DNA of 64,000 nucleotides from Microbacterium paraoxydans (GCF_018224615.1 NZ_JAGTUK010000001.1:310001-374000); one strand, 5' to 3'. Positions 23,158 through 32,529 are shown, counted from the stretch's first letter. Numbers and translations: made by a program. The notes: generated from the sequence alone by a model not told the origin.

Positions 23158-23190
23158 GAGGGGGCGGACCCGGGTGGGGGCCGCCCCCTC
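23158..23190. terminator. Hairpin between AztD and sugar operons
   Basis: GAGGGGGCGG (23158-23167) pairs with CCGCCCCCTC (23181-23190) around a 13-base loop. GC-rich, no T tract; 16 bases after the AztD stop. Confidence 0.65.
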
Positions 23191-23207
23191 GTCGTGCCCT
23201 GGCACTC

Positions 23208-23238
23208 TTGACACGATTGCGTTCTGTATACAGAATAC
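23208..23238 (+). promoter_or_regulatory. Promoter and GntR-type operator, ABC arm
   Basis: TTGACA (23208-23213) is followed by the perfect palindrome TTCTGTATACAGAA (23222-23235). A -10-like AGAATA (23232-23237) overlaps it. The 14-base core TGTATACAGAATAC (23225-23238) recurs before the GH42 gene at 29003. The GntR protein at 28273 is the likely ligand. Confidence 0.7.
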
Positions 23239-23296
23239 TGATGAGCCCCGAGGGGGTGATCCCGACCCGAACTTCAACGATGAAAGAGGTAGCGAG

Positions 23297-24604
23297 ATGG
23301 CACGTGCTGCGACACGGTATCTGGCACTGGGCGCCGCCGGAGCGCTCGCACTCGGACTCGCCGCATGCAGTGGCGGCGGCGGAGGCGGGGGAGTCGGTGC
23401 CGACGGGAAAGCGACCGTCGTCTGGTCCACCTGGGGCACGCCTGAGGAACTCACCCGCTACGAGGAGTTCAACAAGGACTTCATGGAGCGGCACCCCGAC
23501 ATCACCGTCAAGCTTCAGCCCGTCGCCGGCTACGGCGACTACCACTCCAAGCTCCTCGCCCAGCTCACCAGCAACACCGCCCCCGACGTCTTCTACGTGG
23601 GCGACGACATGATCGGCCAGTTCGTCGACTCCAACCGACTCCTGCCGCTGCGCGACCTGATGGACTCGAAGGACAGCAAGACCGCCTACGACGACTTCTT
23701 CCCCGGGCTGTTCGGCGCGGCCGAGAAGGACGGCGAGGTCTACGCGGCCCCCAACGACTCCAACCCCGACGTGTTCTGGTACGACAAGCAGGCGCTCGCC
23801 GCGGCCGGCATCACCGAAGACCCGGCGACCCTCGCAGAGAACGGCGAGTGGACCACCGACACGTTCCTCGAGATGAACGCCGCCCTGCACGATGCGGGCC
23901 TCACCGGCACCATGTACTGGAACTACTGGGCGACCCACTGGAGCTGGCTGTCGTCCCAGGGCCTGGACGCCCCGTACGACGACAAGGGCGCGTTCGTCGC
24001 GAACGACGACGCCGACACCGTCGAGGCCATGCAGCAGTTCGGCGACCTCTTCCAGGACGGCACGTTCGTCGTTGCGGACACCCTGCCCGACGGTGCGGGC
24101 GCCGACAGCGTCTTCGTCACCCACAAGGCCGGCTTCTTCGTGCAGGGCCGCTACACGATCGGCACGGTCAGCGCGGCGGGCGAGCAGGACAGCTACGACA
24201 TCGTCCGCTGGCCCACCCCCGACGGCGCGGAAGCCCCGACCGGTGTGGCCACGTCGTTCCTCGCCATCAACGGGAAGACCAAGGTGAAGGACGCGGCCTT
24301 CACCTTCTGGACCGAGTTCCTCTCCGCCGAGGGACAGACGTTCCGGCTGCAGGGCGGCGGCAACGCGGTCCCCTCCATCAAGGGCGCCGACGAGGTCGTG
24401 CTCGAGGGCGACTACCCCGCCCACGCGCAGACCTTCCTCGACATGCGCGACATCGGCTTCGAGGACTACCCCGCCGAAGCACGCATCCCCGGGCTGCCCG
24501 TCGCCATCGCGGAAGAGTTCCAGAAGCTCTACGAGGGCAAGGTCGACGCGCAGACCACCCTCGACACGATCGCCGACGTGGTCGCGGAACGGTCGGAGAA
24601 GTAG
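23297..24604 (+). CDS. Sugar ABC transporter substrate-binding lipoprotein
   Basis: A 435-residue family 1 extracellular sugar-binding protein. The lipobox is LAAC with Cys24, followed by a Gly-rich linker. TVVWSTWGTPEELTRYEEFN is the usual first strand-helix, PDVFYVGDDMIGQFVDSNRL marks the N-lobe, and NGEWTTDTFLEMNAAL starts the second lobe. Trp-rich NYWATHWSW probably lines the sugar site. The ATG at 23297 is set by a purine-rich AAAGAGGTAGCGAG site. It leads an operon with two permeases and a glycosidase, so an oligosaccharide or glycoside is the likely ligand. Confidence 0.9.
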   Translation: MARAATRYLALGAAGALALGLAACSGGGGGGGVGADGKATVVWSTWGTPEELTRYEEFNKDFMERHPDITVKLQPVAGYGDYHSKLLAQLTSNTAPDVFYVGDDMIGQFVDSNRLLPLRDLMDSKDSKTAYDDFFPGLFGAAEKDGEVYAAPNDSNPDVFWYDKQALAAAGITEDPATLAENGEWTTDTFLEMNAALHDAGLTGTMYWNYWATHWSWLSSQGLDAPYDDKGAFVANDDADTVEAMQQFGDLFQDGTFVVADTLPDGAGADSVFVTHKAGFFVQGRYTIGTVSAAGEQDSYDIVRWPTPDGAEAPTGVATSFLAINGKTKVKDAAFTFWTEFLSAEGQTFRLQGGGNAVPSIKGADEVVLEGDYPAHAQTFLDMRDIGFEDYPAEARIPGLPVAIAEEFQKLYEGKVDAQTTLDTIADVVAERSEK

Positions 24605-24608
24605 GACG

Positions 24609-25571
24609 GTGACCACGCTCACCGAGAACGGGCGGATGCCGCAGGGCGACCCTGCGGCATCCGCCCCGCCCCTGCGCGCCGAAGCCGCCTGGCGACGCCG
24701 CGACCGCCGCTGGGGCTACGTCTTCGTCGCCCCGCAGCTGCTCGGGATGGCCGTGTTCGTCATCCTCCCGTTCGCCGCCAGCCTCGTGCTCGCCTTCGCC
24801 GAGTGGGACGGCCTCAGCGACCTGGAGTGGGTCGGCTTCCAGAACTTCGCCGAACAGCTCACCGATCCGCTGCTCGGCCGCGCCATCCTCAACACCCTGC
24901 TGATCGCGCTCATCACCGTGCCGATCGGGCTCGCGCTCGCCGTGGTCGTGGCGGTCGCGCTGGAGAAGCTGCGCACCAGGACGCTCTACCTCATCCTGTT
25001 CTTCGCCCCCGTCGTGACCTCGACGGTCGCGGTCGCCATGATCTGGCAGCAGATGTTCCGCGCCGACGGCCTGCTGTCCACCACGATCGCGAAGGTCTTC
25101 GGCGTCACGCCGCCCGACTGGCTGCAAGACCCGAAGCTCGCGCTCCTCGCGGTGTGCATCGTGACGATCTGGTCGTCGATGGGGCTGAACGTGGTGATCT
25201 TCCTCGCCGGACTGCAGAACATCTCCCCGTCCGTCATCGAGGCCGCCCGCATCGACGGCGCCGGCGCGTGGCGGCTCTTCACGGCCATCCGCCTGCCGCT
25301 GCTCTCCCCGATCGTGTTCTTCTCGTCGGTCATCGCGTTCATCTCGTCGCTGCAGACGTTCGACACGGTGTACGTGCTCGTCTCCGGCGGCGGCCCGGAC
25401 AACGCGACCCGCACGATCGTCTACCACATCTTCGATCTGGGCTTCGGGCGCTTCGAGTTCGGTCCGTCGAGCGCGGCCAGCGTGATCCTGCTCGTGCTCA
25501 CGCTCGTCATCACCGCGATCCAGTTCGGCGCGCAGAAGAAGTTCGTCCACTACGAGGATGACCCGGCATGA
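24609..25571 (+). CDS. Sugar ABC transporter permease
   Basis: A 320-residue inner-membrane permease of the MalF/UgpA type with six helices after a 35-residue cytoplasmic tail. The EAA loop that docks the ATPase is EAARIDGAGAWRLFTAIRLP. The GTG at 24609 begins five bases after the binding-protein stop, and the end overlaps the next permease start (ATGA). No ATPase is encoded nearby, so a shared MsiK-type ATPase from elsewhere is probably used, as is usual for actinobacterial sugar importers. Confidence 0.9.
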   Translation: MTTLTENGRMPQGDPAASAPPLRAEAAWRRRDRRWGYVFVAPQLLGMAVFVILPFAASLVLAFAEWDGLSDLEWVGFQNFAEQLTDPLLGRAILNTLLIALITVPIGLALAVVVAVALEKLRTRTLYLILFFAPVVTSTVAVAMIWQQMFRADGLLSTTIAKVFGVTPPDWLQDPKLALLAVCIVTIWSSMGLNVVIFLAGLQNISPSVIEAARIDGAGAWRLFTAIRLPLLSPIVFFSSVIAFISSLQTFDTVYVLVSGGGPDNATRTIVYHIFDLGFGRFEFGPSSAASVILLVLTLVITAIQFGAQKKFVHYEDDPA

Positions 25572-26515
25572 CCCTCCAGACCCCCTCCCTCGTCGAGCCG
25601 CCCGCACCGGCGACCGACTCCACCGTCGCGATCACCGCGCCGGGCTACCGCCGTCGCGGACGCGGAGGACCGGGCGCCGACCGCGCGCGCCGCCGCCTCG
25701 GGGTCACCGCGCTGCACGTGGTGCTCACGATCGCCGGCATCTCGATGGTGTTCCCGTTCGTGTGGATGCTGCTGACGTCGTTCAAGACGCTGCCGCAGCT
25801 GCTGAAGAACCCGCTCGAGTTCCTCCCCAACCCGTGGACCGTGCAGAACTACGCCGACGCGTGGAACGCGGTCCCGTTCGGGCAGGCGTATCTGAACAGC
25901 GCGTACATCGCGGTGCTCGTGGTCGTCGGCACGCTGCTGACCGCATCGATGGCCGGATACGCGTTCGCCCGCATCCGCTTCCGCGGCAGCAGGGTGCTGT
26001 TCGTGGTGTTCCTCGCCACCCAGATGATCCCCGCGCAGGTGACGCTCATCCCGTTCTACCTGCTGATGGCGCAGATCGGCTGGGTCGACTCCCACCTGGC
26101 GCTCATCGTGCCGGGCATGATCGCGAACCCCTTCGCCGTGTTCCTGATGCGGCAGTTCGTGCTCGCGCTGCCCCGGGAACTGGAGGAGGCCGCGCTCGTG
26201 GACGGCGCGGGCCGCTGGCGCATCTTCTGGAGCATCGTGCTGCCGAACCTCAAGCCCGGCCTCGCGGCGCTCAGCATCATCACGGCGCTCGGGGTGTGGA
26301 ACGCGTTCCTGTTCCCGCTCGTGCTGCTCAACACCCCCGACCTGTTCACCGTGCCGCTACTGCTCACCTCGTTCCAGGGCCAGTTCGGCTCGATCAACTA
26401 CGGGCTGGTCATGGCGGCCTCGGCCATCGCGACCGTGCCGATGCTGATCGTGTTCGTGATCGGGCAGCGCAAGATCCTCAACAGCATGGCCGCCTCGGGA
26501 CTCGGAGGGCGATGA
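25568..26515 (+). CDS. Sugar ABC transporter permease
   Basis: A 315-residue permease of the MalG/UgpE type. After a basic N-terminal tail (RRGRGGPGADRARRRLG), six helices follow; the EAA loop is EAALVDGAGRWRIFWSIVLP. A characteristic FPFVWMLLTSFKTLPQLLKN precedes the periplasmic loop. It pairs with the upstream permease, the two reading frames overlapping by four bases, and its own stop overlaps the start of the glycosidase gene, so the whole arm is translationally coupled. Confidence 0.9.
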   Translation: MTLQTPSLVEPPAPATDSTVAITAPGYRRRGRGGPGADRARRRLGVTALHVVLTIAGISMVFPFVWMLLTSFKTLPQLLKNPLEFLPNPWTVQNYADAWNAVPFGQAYLNSAYIAVLVVVGTLLTASMAGYAFARIRFRGSRVLFVVFLATQMIPAQVTLIPFYLLMAQIGWVDSHLALIVPGMIANPFAVFLMRQFVLALPRELEEAALVDGAGRWRIFWSIVLPNLKPGLAALSIITALGVWNAFLFPLVLLNTPDLFTVPLLLTSFQGQFGSINYGLVMAASAIATVPMLIVFVIGQRKILNSMAASGLGGR

Positions 26516-28260
26516 TGACGGACGCCCCCGACCTCGCCGCTCTCGCCGCACGCCACCTCGACCTGGAGTCGGCGCCGTTCACGCTGCCGCGCTCGCGCGT
26601 GCTCGTGTTCCGCGAGGGCGACGCCGTGCGCGTGCACACCTCGGAGTACGAGCGGCGCCTGTCGGAGTGCCGCGTGCTCGACCGGCTGGAGGTGCTCGAC
26701 ACGGACGGGGCCGTGCTCCCCGTGGCGGACGTGCGGCCGGAGCGGATCGCCTTCGGGGCCCTTCGTCTCGCTGCGCTCGCTCGGGAACCGGGGGTGGGTG
26801 CCGGTGCGGTGCTCGCTCAGGAACCGGGGGTGGGTGCCGGTGCGGTGCTCGCTCAGGAACCCGAGGTGCGCGCCACGCTCACGTTCGCCGACCCGGCGAC
26901 GCTCAGCCTCGGCGGTGACCCGGACCTGCGCGTGCGCCTCACGCGTCCGGACGGGCGGGCCGAGGAGCATCCGATCGGTGCCGGACTCCGGCTCCGCGTC
27001 GGTCCCGACCGGTCGGTCACGGTGGAGCAGGGCGATCATGCCGCCGCGCTCGCCGCGACCGCCGCGACCTGGGGCGACTGGTTCGCACGGTGCCCGATCG
27101 TGCGCGACGACCTGCAGGAGATGACCGCGTTCTGCTGGTGGGTGCTCGGCGCGAACATCGTGGAACTGCCCGCCCTGGGCGACGCGCGGGCCATCGTCCC
27201 GTCGAAGATCGGCTACGTCGGGCTGTGGCAGTGGGACGCGTACTTCATCGCGGTCGGCCTGCGGCACGGCGACCCGGCGCTCGCGCGCGAGCAGCTCGAC
27301 ATCGCGTTCCGCTTCCCGCAGCCGAACGGCCAGCTGCCCGACGTCGTGCACGAGGAGGGCCTGCTCGCCACGAGCGACGACCTCCCGGAGAGCGACCGGG
27401 CGAACCTGCGCCGCGCGGGCTCGCAGATCGCCGACCCGACCGCGCCCGTGCCGCTGACGAAGCCCCCGCTCGCCGCGTGGGCGCTGCGCAAGGTGCTGGA
27501 GGCGGAGGACGCGCCCGACTGGGCGCGGCGGCAGCTCGCGACGGTGATCCGCTCGCAGGACTGGTGGTTCACGGACAGCGACCTCGACGGAGACGGCATG
27601 CCCGAGTACGGCCACCCCTACTCCTCGGGGCTCGACGACAGCCCGATCTTCGACGGCCCGTTGCCCACCGCCGCTCCCGACCTCGGGGCCTACCTCGTGA
27701 CGCAGGATCGCACGATCGCGGAACTGCTCGCGCGGTACCGGCCGCACGCCGACGTCTCGCGGTTCCGTGAGCGGGCCGAGGCCACACAGGAGCTGCTGCT
27801 GCGCATGTGGGACGCCGAGGCGGAGCGGTTCCGCGCCGTCGGTGGCGGCGAGACGCTGCACAGTGACACGGTCGTCGGGTTGATGCCGCTGCTCACGGGC
27901 ACGCTGCCGACGTCGATCGCCGAGGCGTTGCGCGCGACTGTCGACGACCCGGAGCGGTTCGCGCTGCCCTGGGGGCTGCCCACCGTCGCGGCGTCCGATC
28001 CCGACTTCTCGGACGAGCGGATGTGGCGCGGCCCGGTGTGGGTCAACACGAGCATGCTCGTGGCGGAAGGACTGGAGGCCTCGGGCTACCCGGAGCGGGC
28101 GCGGGCGCTGCGCGAGCAGACCGTCGCGCTGGTGATCCACGGCGGCGGTCCCCACGAGTACTTCCACCCGCACACGGGCCAGAAGGCGCGGACGGCGACG
28201 ACCGCCTTCGGCTGGTCGGCTGCGCTGTTCGTCGACCTCGCCGTGACGCTCTCGCGGTGA
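26512..28260 (+). CDS. MGH1-like (alpha/alpha)6 glycoside hydrolase
   Basis: A 582-residue cytoplasmic glycosidase. Residues 1-200 form a beta-sandwich-like N-domain; the catalytic barrel follows. LWQWDAYFIAVGLRHGD, NGQLPDVVHEEG, DGDGMPEYGHPYSSG, MWRGPVWVNTSMLV and HEYFHPHTGQ match the trehalase/GH63-type barrel seen in mannosylglycerate hydrolases and glucosidases. Conserved acidic residues lie in the DGDGMPE and HEY motifs. A 12-residue repeat (EPGVGAGAVLAQ, twice) in the N-domain comes from a 36-bp tandem duplication. Start: ATG 26512, overlapping the permease stop; ATG 26515 is an alternative. The sugar specificity is unknown. Confidence 0.8.
   Translation: MMTDAPDLAALAARHLDLESAPFTLPRSRVLVFREGDAVRVHTSEYERRLSECRVLDRLEVLDTDGAVLPVADVRPERIAFGALRLAALAREPGVGAGAVLAQEPGVGAGAVLAQEPEVRATLTFADPATLSLGGDPDLRVRLTRPDGRAEEHPIGAGLRLRVGPDRSVTVEQGDHAAALAATAATWGDWFARCPIVRDDLQEMTAFCWWVLGANIVELPALGDARAIVPSKIGYVGLWQWDAYFIAVGLRHGDPALAREQLDIAFRFPQPNGQLPDVVHEEGLLATSDDLPESDRANLRRAGSQIADPTAPVPLTKPPLAAWALRKVLEAEDAPDWARRQLATVIRSQDWWFTDSDLDGDGMPEYGHPYSSGLDDSPIFDGPLPTAAPDLGAYLVTQDRTIAELLARYRPHADVSRFRERAEATQELLLRMWDAEAERFRAVGGGETLHSDTVVGLMPLLTGTLPTSIAEALRATVDDPERFALPWGLPTVAASDPDFSDERMWRGPVWVNTSMLVAEGLEASGYPERARALREQTVALVIHGGGPHEYFHPHTGQKARTATTAFGWSAALFVDLAVTLSR
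26751..26856 (+). repeat. In-frame 36-bp tandem duplication next to REP-like sequence
   Basis: Identical 36-base units lie at 26785-26820 and 26821-26856, with a partial third copy. Just before them, CTTCGTCTCGCTGCGCTCGC (26761-26780) has the form of short extragenic repeats I recall from Microbacterium genomes. The insert keeps the glycosidase frame. Confidence 0.75.
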
Positions 28261-28272
28261 GCCGTGCGCGGG

Positions 28273-28929
28273 TCAGGCGGTGAAGTAGCTGCTGGTGGCG
28301 TTGTCGAGGATGCGCTGCATGCCGTTGGTCCAGTTCGCCTTGAGCGCCGTGACCGCGGCGGGCACGTCGCCGGCAGCGAGGTGCGTGGCGATCTCGGCGT
28401 GCTCGGCCGCGACCCGCTCCACCTTCACGTCTTCGGGGACCAGCAGCGACTCGTAGCGGTGGAACGAGCTGCGCACGCTCTCGATCACCGACAGCAGCCG
28501 GGCGTTGGGGCAGGCCGAGAGCATGACGCTGTGCCACTCGTCGTCTTTCGTGATCACGAGCTGGTGTTCGACGAGCTCGTCGGCGAAGGCGTCGGCCATG
28601 TCCTTCAGGCGGGCGCCGATCGCGCGGAGCTCGTCGGGCGGGCTGAGTTCCAGCGCGAGGCTCTCCAGCGCCGCCATGACGGGGGCGAGGTCGCGGAACT
28701 CGGAGGCGCTGAGGGGGACGAAGCGGAAGCCCTTGCCGTTCTCGCTCTCGATCTGCCCTTCGGACTCGAGGGCGATGAGCGCTTCGCGCAGTGGCGTGCG
28801 GCTGACCCCGAGCTCGGTGGCGAGCTGCACCTCGTTGATGCCCTCGCCGGGCTGCACGAGACCGGCACGCATGCGGGCCAGCAGCTCCTCGCGAACCTGC
28901 GAGCGCAGGTTCTTGCGTTCGATCGCCAT
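28273..28929 (-). CDS. GntR-family (FadR/FCD) repressor
   Basis: A 218-residue GntR regulator. The N-terminal winged helix has EGINEVQLATELGVSRTPLREALIALESEG with the hallmark SRTPLREAL. The C-terminal FCD domain (about 80-210) is all-helical with conserved Asp/His positions (DDEWHSVMLS, HAEIATHL) that often bind a metal and a carboxylate ligand. It sits between the two sugar-use arms on the opposite strand. The identical TGTATACAGAATAC cores at 23225 and 29003 are the probable binding sites. Confidence 0.9.
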   Translation of the reverse strand: MAIERKNLRSQVREELLARMRAGLVQPGEGINEVQLATELGVSRTPLREALIALESEGQIESENGKGFRFVPLSASEFRDLAPVMAALESLALELSPPDELRAIGARLKDMADAFADELVEHQLVITKDDEWHSVMLSACPNARLLSVIESVRSSFHRYESLLVPEDVKVERVAAEHAEIATHLAAGDVPAAVTALKANWTNGMQRILDNATSSYFTA

Positions 28930-28970
28930 GCCCTTCCTTCCCCTCTGCCGCCTGCCCGTCAGCCTATGGG

Positions 28971-29016
28971 TTGACGGGGTTCCGGCCGCGATCTAGTGTG
29001 TTGTATACAGAATACA
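28971..29016 (+). promoter_or_regulatory. Promoter and GntR-type operator, GH42 arm
   Basis: TTGACG (28971-28976), an 18-base spacer and TAGTGT (28995-29000), then the operator core TGTATACAGAATAC (29003-29016) immediately downstream. The core is identical to that at 23225-23238, and binding here would block transcription start. Confidence 0.75.
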
Positions 29017-29071
29017 GCGGGCCGCCGAAATGCGCCAGAGCGACCAGAAACCGACTCAGAGAGGAGCTGCC

Positions 29072-31153
29072 GTGCCCGATCCCCGCGCCGAGCAGCCGAT
29101 CCGCCGCGTGCGCCTGGACGCGCTCGCCTTCGGCGGCGACTACAACCCCGACCAGTGGTCGGAGGAGACCTGGCACGAGGACATCCGCCTGATGCGCGAG
29201 GCCGGCGTCAACCTGGTGAGCCTGCCGATCTTCAGCTGGCCGCAGCTCGAACCGGAGCCCGGCGTGTACGACTGGGGCTGGCTCGACCGCATCATCGACC
29301 TGCTGTGGGACGCCGGCATCGCGATCGACCTCGCCACCGCGACCGCCACGCCTCCGTCCTGGCTGCTGCGCGCCCACCCCGAGATGGCTCCGTGGGACGC
29401 CGACGGCCACCGGCTCGAGTTCGGCTCCCGGCAGACCTACTGCCCGTCCTCGCCCATCTGGCGCGAGAACGTCGCCCGCATGGCCAGGGCCGTGGCCGAA
29501 CGCTACGGCGAGCACCCGGGACTGGCGATGTGGCACATCTCGAACGAGTACGGCGACCACACCCCACGCTGCTGGTGCCCCGAATCGGCCCGCCACTTCC
29601 GCCGCTGGCTGCAGAACCGCTACGGCGACCTCGACGGGCTCAACGAGGCCTGGGGTGTGAACGTGTGGGGACAGCGCTACACCTCCTGGGAGCACATCGA
29701 GACGCCCAAGCGAGCCCCCGGCCCCGTCAACCCCACCAAGCTGCTCGACTTCGAGCGCTTCTCCTCCGACGCGCTGCTGGAGCTCTTCCAGCTCGAGATC
29801 GACGTGCTGCGCGAGGTCACCCCCGACATCGCGGTGACCACGAACTTCATGAGCATGTTCCGCGACCTGAACTACTGGGACTTCGCCGCCGTGGAAGACG
29901 TCGTGACCGACGACGCCTACCCCGACCCCGCCGACCCCACCTCGCACGTCGGTGCCGCCCTGAACTACGGGCTCATGCGAGCGCTCAAGGGCGGACGGCC
30001 CTGGCTGCTGCTGGAATCCTCCGCGAGCGCCACGAGCTGGCGCGACGTGAACGTGCCCAAGGCCCCGGGCAAGATCCGTGTCGAGAGCCTGCAGGCCGTG
30101 GCCCACGGGTCGGACGCGGTGATGTTCTTCCAGTGGCGCCAGGCCAGGTACGGCCAGGAGAAGTTCCACTCGTCGATGCTCGGTCACCGCGGCGAGCGGT
30201 CGCGCAGCTTCCGCGAGACCAAGGCCCTGGGCCTGGAACTGCAGAAGCTGGAGGCCGTCCGCGGCACCCGGGTGCGCTCGCGCGTGGGACTCGTCGTCGA
30301 CTGGGACTCGTGGTGGGGGTCCAGCGCCGCCGAGTCGCTGCCCTCCCAGCGCCTGCAGTGGGCGCAGCAGGCCCGCGCCTGGCACCGCGGGCTCTACGCG
30401 CTCGGGCACCCGGTCGACGCCGTGCGCGCGGACGGCCCGTTCGACGCCTACGACGTGGTCGTGGTGCCCAACCTCTACATCGCCGAACCCGAGCAGGCGG
30501 CCGCGCTGACCGCGTTCGCCGAGCGCGGCGGACACGTCGTGGTCGGCCCGTTCTCCGCAGTGGTGGACCGCACCGAGAAGGTGCACCCCGGGGGAGCGCC
30601 GGGACCGCTGCGTCCGCTGCTCGGCGTCGAGGTGGACGAGCAGTGGCCCCTCGCCGACGGCTGCACCGAGCGCATCGCCTACCGCGGGGAGCAGCTGACC
30701 GTGCCGAGCTGGAGCGAGTGGATCGAGGTCGACGATGACGTCGACGTGCGCGGTGTCTACGCGACCGGCGAGCTGCGCGGGCTGCCCGCCGTGACCCGCC
30801 GCCCGGTCGGCCGCGGATCGGCCTGGTACGTCAGCGCCATGCTCGACCACGACGGCATGCTCCCCCTGTTCCGCGACGTGCTGCACACCGCGGGGCTGCC
30901 CGCGCGCGACCGCGTCGCCCTCGACGTGGAGGTGGTCACGCGTGCCGACGACACCACCGACTACACCTTCTGCCTCAACCACGGCCGCGCCCCCGTCGCT
31001 CTGGAGATCCCCGGCACCGCCATCGACCTCCTCACCGGCGAACGGCACACCGGCCGCCTCGACCTCGACCGCTACGGCGTGGCCGTGCTCGCCGCGCCCC
31101 GGTCGGACCGCATCCCCACCGCCACCCCGATCCCCGTGAAGGAGGACGCATGA
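29072..31153 (+). CDS. GH42 beta-galactosidase
   Basis: A 693-residue family 42 beta-galactosidase, without signal peptide and so cytoplasmic. Domain A is a TIM barrel beginning FGGDYNPDQWSEETW. The acid/base pair is N158-E159 in MWHISNEYGDH and the nucleophile is Glu315 in WLLLESSAS. Cys124, Cys167 and Cys169 fit the zinc cluster of the family. Domain B (about 390-600) is the trimerisation fold, and domain C is a short beta-sandwich ending. The GTG at 29072 follows AGAGAGGAGC at a normal distance; a start 42 bases upstream lacks this. Its end overlaps the GcvPA-like gene (ATGA). Confidence 0.93.
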   Translation: MPDPRAEQPIRRVRLDALAFGGDYNPDQWSEETWHEDIRLMREAGVNLVSLPIFSWPQLEPEPGVYDWGWLDRIIDLLWDAGIAIDLATATATPPSWLLRAHPEMAPWDADGHRLEFGSRQTYCPSSPIWRENVARMARAVAERYGEHPGLAMWHISNEYGDHTPRCWCPESARHFRRWLQNRYGDLDGLNEAWGVNVWGQRYTSWEHIETPKRAPGPVNPTKLLDFERFSSDALLELFQLEIDVLREVTPDIAVTTNFMSMFRDLNYWDFAAVEDVVTDDAYPDPADPTSHVGAALNYGLMRALKGGRPWLLLESSASATSWRDVNVPKAPGKIRVESLQAVAHGSDAVMFFQWRQARYGQEKFHSSMLGHRGERSRSFRETKALGLELQKLEAVRGTRVRSRVGLVVDWDSWWGSSAAESLPSQRLQWAQQARAWHRGLYALGHPVDAVRADGPFDAYDVVVVPNLYIAEPEQAAALTAFAERGGHVVVGPFSAVVDRTEKVHPGGAPGPLRPLLGVEVDEQWPLADGCTERIAYRGEQLTVPSWSEWIEVDDDVDVRGVYATGELRGLPAVTRRPVGRGSAWYVSAMLDHDGMLPLFRDVLHTAGLPARDRVALDVEVVTRADDTTDYTFCLNHGRAPVALEIPGTAIDLLTGERHTGRLDLDRYGVAVLAAPRSDRIPTATPIPVKEDA

Positions 31154-32529
31154 CCGAGCCGTTCGTGCATCCGTACATCCCCAACACCGCCCCGGCCTCA
31201 CGCGCCGCCATGCTCGCGGCCGTCGGTGCCGCGTCCGTCGACGAGTTCTACGCCGACGTGCCGGAGGCGCTGCGGCTCGGGCGGCCGCTCGACCTTCCCG
31301 CCCCGTACGTCGCGGAGCAGGACCTGGCGTCGCACGTGCGTGGGCTGCTCGCGAAGAACCGCTCCACGCAGGAGCGCCTCAGCTTCCTCGGCGCGGGCAC
31401 CTACAACCACTACGTGCCCGCGGTGGTCGACGAGGTGATCGGGCGCAGCGAGTTCCTCACGGCGTACGCGGGGGAGCCGTACGAGGACCACGGGCGCTTC
31501 CAGGCGCTGTTCCAGTACCAGTCGCTCATGGCCGAGCTGCTGGAGATGGACGTGGTGAACGTGCCGACGTACGACGGCTACCAGGCGACCGCCACCGGGC
31601 TGGCGATGGCCGGACGGCTCACCGGACGCGCCCGCGTGCTCGTGGCCAGCGACGTGCTGCCCGCCAAGGTGTCGAAAGTGCACGACTTCGTCCGCGCGCA
31701 CCTCACGCTCGAGCACCTGCCCACGCGCAACGGCACCGCGGACGTGGATGCCGTGCGCGCCGCCCTCGGCGACGACGTGGCCGCGGTCTGGGTGGAGACC
31801 CCCAGCGCCACGGGTGCCGTGGAGTCGGCGCTCGGCGAGATCGCCGACGCCGCCCACGCTGCGGGCGCGGTGCTCGTGGTGGGGACCGACCCGATCGGGT
31901 ACGGCGTGCTCGCACCGCCCGCGCTCGCCGGAGCCGACATCGTCACCGGCGACATCCAGTCGCTCGGCCTGCACCAGTGGTTCGGCGGCGCCCACGGCGG
32001 CTTCATCGCGGTGCACGACGACCCGGCGTTCGTGATGGAGATGCCGTCGCGCCTGTTCGGCCTGGCCACGACCGACGTGCCGGGCGAGTACGGCTTCGGC
32101 GACGTCGCCTACGACCGCACCTCCTTCGCCCACCGTGAGGAGGGGAAGGAGTGGGTCGGCACCGCCGCCGCCCTGTGGGGCATCGCCGCCGGGGTGTATC
32201 TGTCGCTGATGGGTCCCGCCGGCATGGCCGAGCTGGGCGAGGTGCTCCTCGCCCGCACCCGCTACGCGCAGCGGGCGCTCGCCGCGCTGCCCGGTGTCTC
32301 GCTCGACGACGACGCCGTGCACCTGCGCGAGTTCACCGTGACCCTGCCCGTCCCCGCCGCCGACGTCGTGACCGCGCTCCGTGCCCGGGGCATCGAGCCG
32401 GGGGTCGTGGTGGGCGCGCACCGCCTGCTCGTGTGCGTGACCGAGCTCACGTCGCAGCACGACATCGACCGCCTGGCCTCCGCGCTCGCCGCCGTCGTGG
32501 CCCCCGAACTCGCCGAGGAGACGAAGTGA
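31150..32529 (+). CDS. GcvPA-like PLP-fold subunit, diverged
   Basis: A 459-residue protein with the whole fold of glycine decarboxylase subunit 1 (TGARVLVASDVLPAKV-type large domain, DPIGYGVLAPPALAGADIV, QSLGLHQWFGGAHGG). It differs where canonical GcvPA is most conserved: the usual R-QHIRRE-ATSNICT region reads RTSFAHREEGKEWVGTAAAL, so a block near the active site has been rewritten. It is overlapped by GH42 upstream and by the GcvPB-like gene downstream. No gcvH or gcvT is in the window. It may catalyse a different PLP reaction; an ordinary role in glycine cleavage is doubtful. Confidence 0.8.
   Translation: MTEPFVHPYIPNTAPASRAAMLAAVGAASVDEFYADVPEALRLGRPLDLPAPYVAEQDLASHVRGLLAKNRSTQERLSFLGAGTYNHYVPAVVDEVIGRSEFLTAYAGEPYEDHGRFQALFQYQSLMAELLEMDVVNVPTYDGYQATATGLAMAGRLTGRARVLVASDVLPAKVSKVHDFVRAHLTLEHLPTRNGTADVDAVRAALGDDVAAVWVETPSATGAVESALGEIADAAHAAGAVLVVGTDPIGYGVLAPPALAGADIVTGDIQSLGLHQWFGGAHGGFIAVHDDPAFVMEMPSRLFGLATTDVPGEYGFGDVAYDRTSFAHREEGKEWVGTAAALWGIAAGVYLSLMGPAGMAELGEVLLARTRYAQRALAALPGVSLDDDAVHLREFTVTLPVPAADVVTALRARGIEPGVVVGAHRLLVCVTELTSQHDIDRLASALAAVVAPELAEETK

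Noticed and set aside
26785..26856. 36-bp repeats as CRISPR repeats
   Set aside because: The length matches but the units abut with no spacer, are in frame in a glycosidase gene, and no cas gene is present.
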